A program made the translations under genes and the position numbers. Below the pieces are notes generated by a model. The model was not told the DNA's origin and ran no database searches. It saw only the letters and a program-made list of their open reading frames with translations. A DNA stretch of 58,408 nucleotides from Paramecium tetraurelia (lineage: Eukaryota > Ciliophora > Oligohymenophorea > Peniculida > Parameciidae): positions 1 through 58,408 of the forward strand of contig NW_001799050.1 of NCBI RefSeq assembly GCF_000165425.1, written 5' to 3'. Position 1 is the stretch's first letter. Every line of letters starts with the position of its first letter. Below, piece after piece: positions 11,077 to 21,465 of the stretch.

Positions 11077-11706
11077 TCACAAAAATAATTAAGATTTTGC
11101 TACGTATCTATGAAACATTCCAGATTCTTTTAATTCCTATTTTTATTATTCAATCCTTGTATCTAAATTCAGTTTTCTACCCTCTTTCATTCCATTTGTG
11201 TTTTATAAAAACTTAGTTTTCTTCCATTATTAAGACATCTATTAATATCTGGCAACTGGATCAGATCTTTTTGGTAATGTATTAAATGATTTTTATTTGT
11301 AATTATATTTTTTTTGCATTTATTAACTTTAATGAATGCTTGTAGTATAGATAGGCTTATAAGACGAGGAATTCGAAGTGGAAGGTCTATTTTCAATTTT
11401 GCTAATGTTTTTCAATTAATTTGTAGTTTCAGTCAAGATTTTTGGGTTATTTAAGTTGGATTGAGATTTCTTATTTTCAATTTGGTTTCTTTAAGGTAAT
11501 CTAAATTTAATTCCATTTTTTTATAATTTGTTATCATGCTCTTATTCTTCATCATCCTCATTTTCATCATCATTTTCTTCGTCAGCCTCGCTTATGTTTT
11601 ATTTGTTATCAGCAAATTGGATGGCTTCAAAATCTTATCTGTCATAATCTTAATATTCATCTTCTGGAATAGATGAGATTTCTTCATCGCTGCTATAATG
11701 TTACAT
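11077..11706 (-). CDS. Acidic/basic protein with a possible HYLS1-type motif
   Basis: 209 residues, no intron, ATG 11706-11704 and TGA 11079-11077. The first ~80 residues are strongly acidic; the rest is basic and Ser/Asn-rich. Near residues 145-165 it reads 'KRSDPVARYQQMSQQWKKTK'. The DPVxxYxxxxxxW pattern resembles the conserved C-terminal box of HYLS1, a centriolar protein needed for cilium formation, which is followed in animals by a GE...LRW..R region that I do not see here. Gene size and acidic N terminus are compatible, but the motif is short. If correct, it is a second centriole-type gene within 3 kb of the STIL-like gene. The alternative is an unrelated ciliate-specific protein. Confidence 0.6.
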
Positions 11707-11969
11707 TGTAATTATATTACTAACAGTTAATAATTTAAATTTTTAATTTATAAAGAAAGAGTATTGCGTAAACTCTATATATTAATTAATATAAGATTGT
11801 ATTATTCGTAAGGAGTGTCTAAGATATATAATATTAAATTTTTTAAATTATTTGATGTATGATTGCAATTGTAAATTTCAAAGGGGGTGGGTCTGATAAG
11901 ATTATAAGAACCAAGGATTAATATAAGATAAATCAAAGGATTTTTTTAAATATAAAATCTTGTGTGAAA

Positions 11970-12880
11970 ATGATAAGTAATACATTAATGAGAGAAGAGG
12001 GAACAATAGAATATTCAGGTGATATTGACAAGGAAACATCAGTTAAATATGATGAACCACATTATTCAGCAGATGATGAATAAGTAATATGTTTTAATAT
12101 AATGTCTAGTAATGTGAAGAATTCGAAAATGAAAATGAAGTTCCTGTTTACACTCCTTAATAATTGACTTCCTACAAGAAACCATGTCCAGTGTTTTAAG
12201 ATGAATTTATATTGGATGAAGAATCTAAAAAGAAGGTGTGCATTGAGGAATGTACTACAACAGAACAATCTGAGGATTATCCTGTATTAGGAGATCTAGA
12301 AATGCTGGCCGCTATGCTTTTAAAGGAGAATTAGAAAAAGTTCTCCTATCCTAAGGATTTGCCAGTACCAACAAATGTAGAGTAACATCTTGAAGAATTG
12401 AGAATGAGATTCACCCCATCTTAAAAATAAGAGGACTTCATTTCTACATACGTCAAGGGTGATGATTTGCTCAGAATCAAAGTAGGATTATGTGAGGAAA
12501 TACTGAATGATGAAGAAACATAGAAATTTGAGGTTTGGGTTGAGTAACTATGCACATCAACTAATCATGAATCCTTAAAAGAGATGGCAAGGAAATAGAA
12601 AGTGAAGAGATACTTAGAAAAAAAGCATAGTAGAACTTACGAAAAGAAAGTTCATTATCATATTAGACAAAAGGTTGCTGAAGAAAGACTCAGAGTTAAG
12701 GGTAGATTTGTAACATGGACATAAGTAATTTATATAATGATATATTACTAGGCATTGAAAATGTTAAATGAACAATAAGATTCTAATAAGTCATGGACTT
12801 ATAATGATTATTTTAAAATCAAAAATTTACTAAATGAAAAGTTTGGAGCCATCAAAAGTGAAAGATCCCTTTAATTTTGA
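11970..12880 (+). CDS. CCT-motif protein (possible transcriptional regulator)
   Basis: 285 residues with introns 12084-12109 (26 nt) and 12725-12751 (27 nt). The N-terminal two thirds are acidic with no recognised fold. Residues about 200-243 form a CCT motif of the CONSTANS/CO-like/TOC1 type: 'KRYLEKKHSRTYEKKVHYHI' followed by 'RQKVAEERLRVKGRFV'; the R/K-x-Y-x-x-K...Y-x-x-R-x-x-x-A-x-x-R-x-R-x-x-G-R-F spacing is kept. In plants this motif binds DNA together with NF-Y subunits; in ciliates its role is not known to me. A nuclear regulator is therefore an inference. Confidence 0.85.
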
Positions 12881-12934
12881 TTTTTAATTCATAATCACTT
12901 GTTTTTTATAATAAATAATTAATTTATCTATTCA

Positions 12935-13361
12935 TCATAATTCAATATGTTCATTCTCTTAGTCAAGTTCATTATTATTCCAATTGCTATTTTAATGCAT
13001 GTCAACCATCTCCTCATCATATTTTATTTATTCCTTCTCTATCTTGGAATTATTATTATTTTATTGTGGAATCGTGTTTTAGAAATTTAAAGTAGGTTTC
13101 AATTTTTCAAATGGATTCTCTTGCTCTATTAAATGCTATAATAATTTGCATTCTTACATGATCAGTATCTTGATCTTCCAAATCCCCATAATCTTATTGT
13201 AATGATTATTTTTTCATTTGCTACTCATCCTTATTTGCTTGTTAATATTAAGTAGAAATCTATCCTGATTGTTCAATAGGATCTTGTTGTAAAAATTAAA
13301 AGCATTGTCTTGCAGATTATTAACAAAATTCATAAAGCAATGCTAATTTTCTTAATAACAT
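12935..13361 (-). CDS. Small acidic, glutamine/asparagine-rich protein (or C-terminal part of the neighbour)
   Basis: 134 residues with one intron at 13136-13157 (22 nt, GTAAGA...TATAG); ATG 13361-13359 and TGA 12937-12935. The N terminus is hydrophobic with two cysteines ('LYEFCQQSARQCF'), then the protein becomes Gln/Asn/Glu-rich without recognised domains. It is in the same frame as the best splice model of the cyclic-nucleotide-binding gene upstream (13443-15309) and no TGA separates them, so it may be that gene's last exon rather than a gene of its own. The very AT-rich 80-90 bases between them argue for a gene boundary. Confidence 0.55.
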
Positions 13362-13442
13362 TTAAAATTAAATTTATAAAACAATAAATATATATACATT
13401 ATCAAAATTATCAATAAAGTTAAACACTTTAATTTTATTATC

Positions 13443-15309
13443 TAACAAACTTATAAACCTACAATTAGACATCCTCTTTATTCTTTTGTTTTTTTAAATA
13501 ATTTAGGTAGTTTCAAACTCTAAATCAAACATACTCTTGAATCTATATTTTAACTTGGAGTTTTCAAATTTTGAGTTTATTATTAATGCTATAATTATTA
13601 TTATAGTATCTTTGCTTTTCTACTTTATTGAATCTCAATAAGTGGACATTCAAAAGTAAGTTCTTGTTTCTTCTCTTTTGAATGTGATGAAATAAATTCA
13701 TAGTAACTTTAAATATTAGAAGGTTGATGTTAGATCTTACCTAAAATCTCCTAAACAACTTTTTGAGGCTTCCTTTCAGTATTTTTTTGTGAATGATTCA
13801 TTTTATGAGATGATTAACGATTCTATTAGGTTAAATTAACTTATGCAAATTTATCATCTTCATCCTATGTTTTAATCAAATAGCTAGGTGATTAAGTTAA
13901 GAAATCAAATCCACTTGAATGGTGATTTGAATTACCTAAGAATATTTCCTTAGATATTCTCTTGTTTTCATCTAACTTTTCAATCATTTTGTTCAACTCT
14001 GACAAGGTTGATCCATTGCAACAGTATAATTTAAACCTCTTAATTTAATATTAAATAAATACATCTGCTGGCAAGAATAGCATTTTGGATTTTTCTGTTA
14101 AACACACAGCTTTTGATTATCGAAATTCTTAATTAGAGACTATTTCTAAGTATCCGAATAATTATCCATATCCACACCTATTTAATTTTATTTGAATGTT
14201 CTTTTGGCCTTGAATAGAATGAAAGAAATTACTATATGATCTTTGCAATCTTCGACCGAATGGTTAATCAAAGTGATTATCATTTTTGGCATTCTAAGTT
14301 ATTTCGATCTAACCTTCTAACACAAAATAGACTCCCCTTTTGCATAATACAAATTATAATACTTGACTATTTCTCCTTCCTTAAATATCAGTGTGTCGTA
14401 ACAATATTCCAAAGGCTGAAGATGATATTACATTTAACTTAATTCTGCATCATTCCATGCCTTGAATATCTGAATTGATTTGAGAAACTCAAAATTCTTC
14501 TATTGAATTCGATTGTAATATTCAGCTATAATTCTATAATTGATTATTCTATACATAGAAATTTATTAAAGGCTTCCCTTGATAAAGTGATGAATTGGGA
14601 ATTCTCCTTGCAAACGATGGTAGCTTGTCTTGGGATAAAGTTAGTAAGAGCTATTTCACCAAAACTGCCTCCTGCAGCTATTTAACCAACTTTCATTAAA
14701 TTTGGATATTTTTAAACAAGCATACTTTCATCATCCAATTCGATGAATTCATTTTCATCCTAAATTGAACTTCAATTATATATTTACTTAAAAGGTTCCT
14801 TCATCTATATCGATTTTATCTTTATTGTTCTCATCCTTTTTTGAGAATGTACCACTTTATAAACCGGATCTGGCAACCAACACCTAAAATGATGAAGGTT
14901 TGAAATACCCAGACTGAACCGCTCAAAATTATATAGAAGTTCTTTCCTATATCTCCCAAACGAAATAAAGTTCTTCTGGCAGGTACTTCTATATATTGCA
15001 ATTCCTTCATGAAGTAATACTTATACTCTAAATAAATTAAGCATTTCATCCTAACTGGTGGTCTTGCTCATCTCTTAAAAATATTTAATTGATGAGAAGG
15101 CCATTGCTAACAATTATAAATCGTTTGCATTTCTCAACTTTTTGGGTTTCTCCAAAACTCCAACAATTACCTTATTATTGATATTATAATACTTCAAAAT
15201 GCTCTTTGTCTTGTAAATCTACATATTCTTTTGCAAGTATCTCTTTAACTTAATGTTAAAGATGAAGTTACTATTTTATTTTTTCTATGTTTGATAATTA
15301 ATGAGTCAT
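13443..15309 (-). CDS. Protein with two cyclic-nucleotide-binding domains
   Basis: ATG at 15309-15307. Seven introns were placed: 15171-15192, 15005-15026, 14884-14908, 14760-14787, 14526-14554, 14337-14362 and (35 nt, less sure) 13589-13623. The first cNBD reads 'RRTLFRLGDIGKNFYIILSG' and then 'GGSFGEIALTNFIPRQATI', the latter matching the phosphate-binding cassette (FGE-A-L....R.A). The second begins near 'LIFKEGE' and 'GVYFVLEGQIEIT' and is more degenerate, with no clear FGE. No kinase or channel segments are present, so it resembles regulatory-subunit-like or soluble cNBD proteins common in ciliates. The tail is Q/S/K-rich. The 3' end is unresolved: no TGA occurs in the likely frame before 12935, so the end coordinate is approximate. 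Confidence 0.75.
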
Positions 15310-15564
15310 GTTTTTTTTTAATTTATTATAATCTTCTTAATATTATAATAAAATTATTGTCTGCTAAAAACCCTATTTTTTCAATAGTAGCACTCAATGG
15401 TATTCATTTAGCACTGCTTTGATAGTATGTAAGATTAATACTGGGTGTAATATTTTTATATAAACATTATTAATAGAATATAATCTCCTTTTCGAATTCA
15501 TTACTTTTTACTTTTTCATAGAATTTATGCTGTGAATATAAATAAATATATATATAAATTCAAA

Positions 15565-16156
15565 ATGATTTAATAGCATAATCAAACATTCAAATACCCA
15601 TCAATTAACTATTGCAATCCCAATTCCTCATTTAGAAGATATGTAAAAGATGAAACATACACTGAATGTATTATAGAACTCAAAGTTGAAGATAATTAGC
15701 GCTCATCTATATCAACTGAAGGCTCATATGATTATTATTCACAATCTTTAAAAATTAATAAAAAGGCAAAAATCCAGAAAAACAAAGATAAACAATTACC
15801 ACAAAAGTCAGAAACAAAAAACATACCCAAAAATTTCGGAGTATTGTTGAAAAAATATTTATGTACTCAATAAACTTATTTTATTAGGTAGTAAAAATGT
15901 AGATAATTAGGCAATCAAAGCATTCTTAAAGAATGGAGAACACAAAAAGAATTTCTCTAGACAGGATTTCACTAGACTTTTCAATGATTCTATTGCAGCA
16001 GACATATCCAGAGAGTATTTCTCCGGATTTTAAATAATACATGATCTTATGATAAGTGAAAAAATATAGGATGTCAAAAATCATCTCAAATATATAAGTA
16101 AATTTTACAATTCCACATATAATAAATAAGAGCTTGATGAACTCAAGTTATAATGA
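15565..16156 (+). CDS. Hypothetical protein
   Basis: 188 residues, one intron at 15863-15887 (25 nt, GTACTC...TTAG), exact reading frame from ATG to TGA. The N-terminal half is Ser/Lys/Asn-rich and probably disordered; the C-terminal half is helical with alternating charges. I recognise no family. It lies head to head with the cyclic-nucleotide-binding gene, with about 255 AT-rich bases between the starts that must hold both promoters. Confidence 0.7.
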
Positions 16157-16614
16157 ATTTATTTAAATTTTTGTTAGTTTATTAAATATCAAAAATTCTA
16201 TTTTTACTTAAATATAATTAATATTCCTATTATAATAAATAATAATCTACACCCCTCGACAATGCCAAACAATTCCTAATATTAAAAATTCCAACATTCA
16301 TAATATTATATAATGAACTAACAGATTTATAATTTTTTAGAATTTAAACAGTTACTAATATTCCAGATATTTAATTAAATTAATTAGTGTTATTGATAAT
16401 AATTATAATTAGCAATTTTACAAATTCTACTCACAAGATTTTGCTGTAAATCAAAATATATTCCTTTGTTATATTATATATAATAGATATTTCTATAAAT
16501 TGAGTTTATCGTAGATAAAAGTAGTAAGCCAATGACAGCTTTGTTTTCGTGTAAAAATTCAGTTTATTTTATAATATAAGAAATTGGTTTCAATAATTTA
16601 ATAAACACAAAATG
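16157..16614. other. AT-rich intergenic region between converging genes
   Basis: About 460 bases, extremely AT-rich, between two genes whose 3' ends face each other. No ORF worth reporting and no RNA gene seen. Confidence 0.6.
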
Positions 16615-18179
16615 TCACAATTCAATTTATTTCTCTTCTTCAATATTACTATAACCTCTCTTATAAGAAGTGTCTATCGTGACTTCAGGAACATTAGCAT
16701 CTTACTTTATTAAATCTATTTAGGTTTTAATCAAATTTACTAGTAAATAAACGAATAGTCTAGACTCCAAAAAGCATGGCAACAATACAAATGAAGTAAT
16801 AGATAATCTCTCCAAATAAGGTTTTTTCTTATTTTTAAATGGTCTTAGCACAAAATTTATTAAATGAAAATGATGCCTATTTATGAGAATCATCTAGATA
16901 ATTAAAAATGATATCCACATAAACAGTTGAATTACCTTATTGTTAACAGTCAAAATATAGCAATATCTATTTTCTGTCATTTACATTACTCATTTGTAAT
17001 TTTTTTTGATGTTTTATTTTTAGAATCTCCTCATCCTTCACTCTAGTTATTATATCAATATCAATTTTCTAGCCGTTTGGAAAGAGTCTCTATTAAATTG
17101 TTTGTGTATCTTTTGTTTTAAAATAAATAAACATTTAGAAAGCATTAGTACTTTCAGCTATTGATTTGGTAGAGTAATTGTAGTCATTTTGGGATACTCC
17201 TGCTCTGAACAACTCATTTGTATTTTTTTTTGTTCCGATATAGATTGGGAATTCTTAATTATTTTCTAGATCCTTGTCTTACTTATCGCATAATTTATAG
17301 AAGTAAATCAAAAATGGTTCTTCAAACTTCAAAGTTTTGATTTTTAAATGGAATAATACTATTATTTTTATAAATTGATTACTTTTTTCATTAGAAATGT
17401 TATTACATGTAATTTCAGGTTGGATAACCAATTTCTTACTGTTACTAACATAAGCTAAAGGAGGATCAAGATAATATTTCTTGATCAAGTCTTTGGCACT
17501 TTTAGTATTATTATTATCAATATTTAATTAAACATCCTATATATAGATGGTTTCTAGATATTGAGTTGAGTATATTTACAGTTAATCGGAGGTATGAATT
17601 CAAAAACAGTAGAAATATTTTATAGTAATTAAGGTTTACTATTATCCCATTAAATTGAAATATTTTCATTATTTAAGTCTTTTAAGTAGACGGAATACTT
17701 AGAATGATCAAAGTATGATTCATTACATTGTTTTGTGAATGGTATAGTTAAAGTTTGATTGGTACTATTAATTATCTCCACTTTTAATGTAAATTAGAGT
17801 GCAATATCTTGGTGACATTTGAAGATAATGTTGATTTTTTATGTTGTCAAATTGTTTATTTAGGATGGATGAAATTCAAAAAAGGATTCATTTTTGGAAA
17901 CTGATTCTGTCAATTCAAGTTTAAGATTTATTGGCTATTTAGGTTGTAAGTTTTGAAACTATTAAGTAGAAATGATGAATACTTCTAATTGTAGAAACTC
18001 TTTCTATTCATCGACTAAGGTTTCTTCTTTCCAATACACTTTTCCATTTTTGACTACCTTAATGATTAGTTATTAAATGTTACATGTATATCCTTGCAAT
18101 CTTGTTTACATGAAACATCTAAATTCTCTAATAAGGACTAACATTTTGCAAGTGACACTAAGAATAACAATGGCAGCAT
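16615..18179 (-). CDS. Type I membrane protein with large ectodomain
   Basis: 495 residues after removing introns 18058-18083 (26 nt), 17554-17579 (26 nt) and 16716-16740 (25 nt). The N terminus 'MLPLLFLVSLAKCQS' is a good signal peptide. An ectodomain of about 400 residues follows, with many N-x-S/T sites and few cysteines, alternating in a beta-sandwich-like pattern. One membrane helix near the C terminus ('IIYYFICIVAMLFGV') is followed by a short tail of about 40 residues. This layout fits a cell-surface or secretory-pathway receptor-like protein. I do not recognise the family; no cysteine periodicity of the Paramecium surface antigens is present. Frame, signal peptide and anchor are seen; surface location is inferred. 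Confidence 0.75.
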
Positions 18180-18487
18180 TTATTATAGCATATAATTATT
18201 AATAACCTAAATAGTATGAATATTAAATTGATATAAAATCATTATTGAATTAAATTACATAAACTTTCACACTAAAACCATCTTACAAATTTGATTTCTC
18301 ATTTTATATCATTTAATCTTTATAATTCCTAGGAATATAATTATATACTGTATTAATGAAACAAAATAAGGCGAATAAAATAGATTTTGAACTTTTGTAG
18401 AAAATTTAAATCAATGAATCAAATGTTAATTTATCATGGGTGTTAAAATTTCCTAATAGTCATTAACTGCAATCCTCAATTTTGTAA
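18180..18487. other. Intergenic region between divergent genes
   Basis: About 300 AT-rich bases separating the starts of the membrane-protein gene (minus) and the pseudokinase gene (plus); presumably carries both promoters. No specific element recognised. Confidence 0.55.
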
Positions 18488-20044
18488 ATGGCTTTCATAG
18501 ACCTTAATATAGAAATATAAAAGTATGATATATAGGGAGCTTGTCATATTATCATTAATAATCAAATTGAATTTCCTTATTTGCAAATAGCAGAAGGAAT
18601 GCTTATATTTCAGAAATAAAGATGTTTGTTTTTATGCGATTGTATTGTTGAAAAACAAAAATTTCTCTGTCATTAAAGCTAACTATTTTTAATTAAAATC
18701 ACAAATAACTAAGGTCACCTCATACTTGTATTTGCTCATCCCGTATCATAAAGAGAATGGTTTAAGATACTAAAATTATCAGCTAAATAAAATAACTTTC
18801 TTTAAAAATATCGAATTCAATAAGTGATAATGACAAATATTTTTTCAGTTCTTCAAAGAAGGAAGAATAAAAAATTTGTTGCGTAAATCATTAAGAAAAG
18901 AGATATTCATGATTAAGATTAATATGAAATCATCAACAATTATATTAAAATTCTTAGAAGTGGAAAAATTATTAATTACTACCCAGTTTTAAGTATTTTT
19001 GAAGATAACGAAAGCATCTCAATCATTACTTATTAATTTGTTGGAACAACATTCGAAACCTTGTTACTAAGTGCATAAACAATTATTCCTCAATCTGATT
19101 TAGCATTTATTATCTTCTCTGTACTGTAGTCTTTAAGAAGTCTATAAGAAGAAGAACTATTTCACGGTTATGTTTGCTTAGAGAATATAATAATGGCTAA
19201 TGTATTGGGATCTTTGTAAGTTTACTTGATTAACTCAAACTATAAGGTAAAATATAATGAAACTATTTTATAGCCTTATAATGAAAATAATTTAGATTTT
19301 TATTTAAACTTTATTCCTAAATATTTGATAGCTCCAGAAATTCTATCATAATCACATGTACCTTCTGTGAAATCAGATATTTATTAATTAGGAATAATTT
19401 TTCTATTAGTGAGCTTTTACTCTAAAGGATAAACCTTTAATCGATAATATATTTCAAAAATGTACTAAAGTAGAAAAGAACTTATCAAATAACAAGAAAT
19501 CAACTTCTAAAAATGCCAAGATTCAGATTTCCCCAACCTTTTTAGCGCTTGTTAATTGGACTTGATTAAAAAAATGACCGATAATGATCCTGATAAAAGG
19601 ATTTCTGTTAATGATGCTCTCAAACATGCTTGGTTTATTAATACAAGGGACAAACTAAAATCATAAAGGATCCAATCTATGAATAAGAATTTGCCAAGTT
19701 TGAAGACAATCATAGAAATGGTTGAATAAAGTGAACAAGATATTAGAAGAAAATCATTTTAGGTCAATGTTTAGGTGAAAAAAAATAAATTAGAATGTGC
19801 CACATCCATTTAGCAATTTGAACATAGTCCATTCCACTAGTAATAAGATGCCAATTCTTTGCTTAAATCTTAAGAAAGTCAAAATGAAATTATAGATGAA
19901 GAACACGAAATAAGTAACTTGATATATCATCTTAACAATAAACAATATCATATGATGCCTTCCTTATTAGGACATATTATTTAGGATAAAAATTAGTACA
20001 GACTTAAATAGGCAAAAAATCATTTATCATAATTCTAAGATTGA
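18488..20044 (+). CDS. Pseudokinase with PH-like N-terminal domain
   Basis: 518 residues, no intron. The first ~105 residues end in 'REWFKILKLSAKQNNFLQKY', the typical C-terminal helix of a PH domain in Paramecium kinases. A kinase fold follows but the catalytic signatures are gone: the glycine loop lacks glycines ('VIMTNIFSV'), the VAIK position reads 'FVAQIIKK', the HRD region reads 'HGYVCLENIIM' (no catalytic Asp) and DFG is replaced by 'LINSNYK'. Structural landmarks persist: 'YLIAPEIL' for APE, 'KSDIYQLGIIF' for subdomain IX and 'DNDPDKRISVNDALKHAWF' for subdomain XI. The intact 518-codon frame shows it is maintained rather than a dead gene. A scaffold or regulatory role is inferred from pseudokinases in general. 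Confidence 0.85.
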
Positions 20045-20248
20045 TTAAATTATATATATTTTCTTTATCCAATTACAATTATTATAATACTATTTTAAAA
20101 ATAAATAATCAAATGAGGAATTGATAATTCATTAAATTTATAAAATTATATATTATAATAAGGGGGTGTTTCTCGAAGTCTTTATTATATACAAGTTATT
20201 GTGCCAACATACAAGAGCGCTTTATATTAATATTTATATCATTTTGAG

Positions 20249-21036
20249 ATGCAGAGAATGCCCTAGGGATCATTTAATTCCCCTTCTTCCTCTCACATCT
20301 CAAATGAAGACCTAAAATAAAGTGACACATTAGAAACATTTAGTAACTCGGTGCTCAACAATGATATAGAATGTAATTCAACTCCGAAAGTAATCATTTG
20401 GCTTAGAAATAGGCTAAAAAATATTCAAGTGTTTCTATCAAAAAGAAAATCAATAAAGAATTAGAATTAAATAATAAACATAATAGTGGTCATTGGACGC
20501 CTGAGGAACATTAGACATATGTGGAATTTCTTGAAAAACATCATGATACAACTATGTAAAATCAATAAAATAGAAAAAATAACAAAATCTTTAAATTAAT
20601 GTCTGAAATCATTGGAACTCGTTCCCCTTCTTAATGCAGGTACAATCATGTAGATTATTAATCAATAGATCTCATCATTAAAAATTTAACCCTTATACAC
20701 CAGCTGGACAGAGAAGATTAAAGAAAAACAAAAAAAAATGGAGTATCAAATATTAAATTATATAATACTAGCTACTGAAACCCAAATTTAATTGAACGAT
20801 ACCAACTAATTTATACAGTATTTTACTCCAGAACTAAGACCTAATCAAGGTTTTATTAATAATTGACCTTAGAACCTCTTCCCATCATTTAAGATCAAGA
20901 TGAATAATAAGATTATCTTTGTGAAGAATCCTAAAGACTCAGAATTCGTAGATATTCACTTGATAATCTTGATGAAAGCTACCATTTCAATAATCCTCAT
21001 AACACCTAATTGTTTAATGAGTTCTGTTATGATTGA
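20249..21036 (+). CDS. Myb/SANT (SHAQKYF-like) DNA-binding protein
   Basis: 227 residues with four introns: 20390-20412 (23 nt), 20640-20668 (29 nt), 20743-20771 (29 nt), 20850-20872 (23 nt). The Myb-like repeat spans 'GHWTPEEHQTYVEFLE' through 'IFKLMSEIIGTRSPSQCRSH' and then 'HQKFNPYTP', keeping the W...E-E-H, G-T-R-x-x-x-Q-x-R-S-H-x-Q-K arrangement of one-repeat SHAQKYF proteins. The second intron splits the CRSHHQK motif, and only the spliced form gives it, which supports the model strongly. The C-terminal third is Gln/Asp/Asn-rich. Such proteins are usually sequence-specific transcription factors; targets are unknown. Confidence 0.85.
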
Positions 21037-21101
21037 TAATAACAATCGATTTATTTATTGTAATACAAAATAAATAATATTTAATAAAGAATTAAAATTA
21101 A

Positions 21102-21392
21102 ATGGATATCAATACAAATTTCTAAAAAGAAAAGCACTAAAATAGGATAGAATAATAAGCTAATATTCGATAACACTTTAGAAAGCTAGCTTTAAAAAAT
21201 TACAATAAATAAGGCAGACTTGGTATTAACAGAGATCCTAAACTGTGTGAGTTTAATTTCGAGTTGTTAAAGCCCTTTTATATTTAATTGAAAGATCCAT
21301 TTACAGGACACTGGATGAAGTAAATACCAAAAAACTATATTAAAGAAAAGAAATTACAAAAATAAGAATAGGATCTACATTAATTGTTATGA
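21102..21392 (+). CDS. Small hypothetical protein
   Basis: 96 residues, intronless, ATG to TGA. The first ~40 residues are Gln/Lys-rich; the second half contains 'DPKLCEFNFELLKPFYIQ' and 'GHWMKQIPKNYIKEKK'. Codon use and base composition look like the neighbouring genes rather than the spacers, but the length is within what chance could give. No family recognised. It is tucked between the Myb gene and the ULK-like kinase, both on the same strand. Confidence 0.55.
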
Positions 21393-21465
21393 TTTAACTA
21401 ATATCATCATATAAAATAAGTTTTGATTTTTCTAATTTATCTTTATTTATTGTTTCATACAAATT

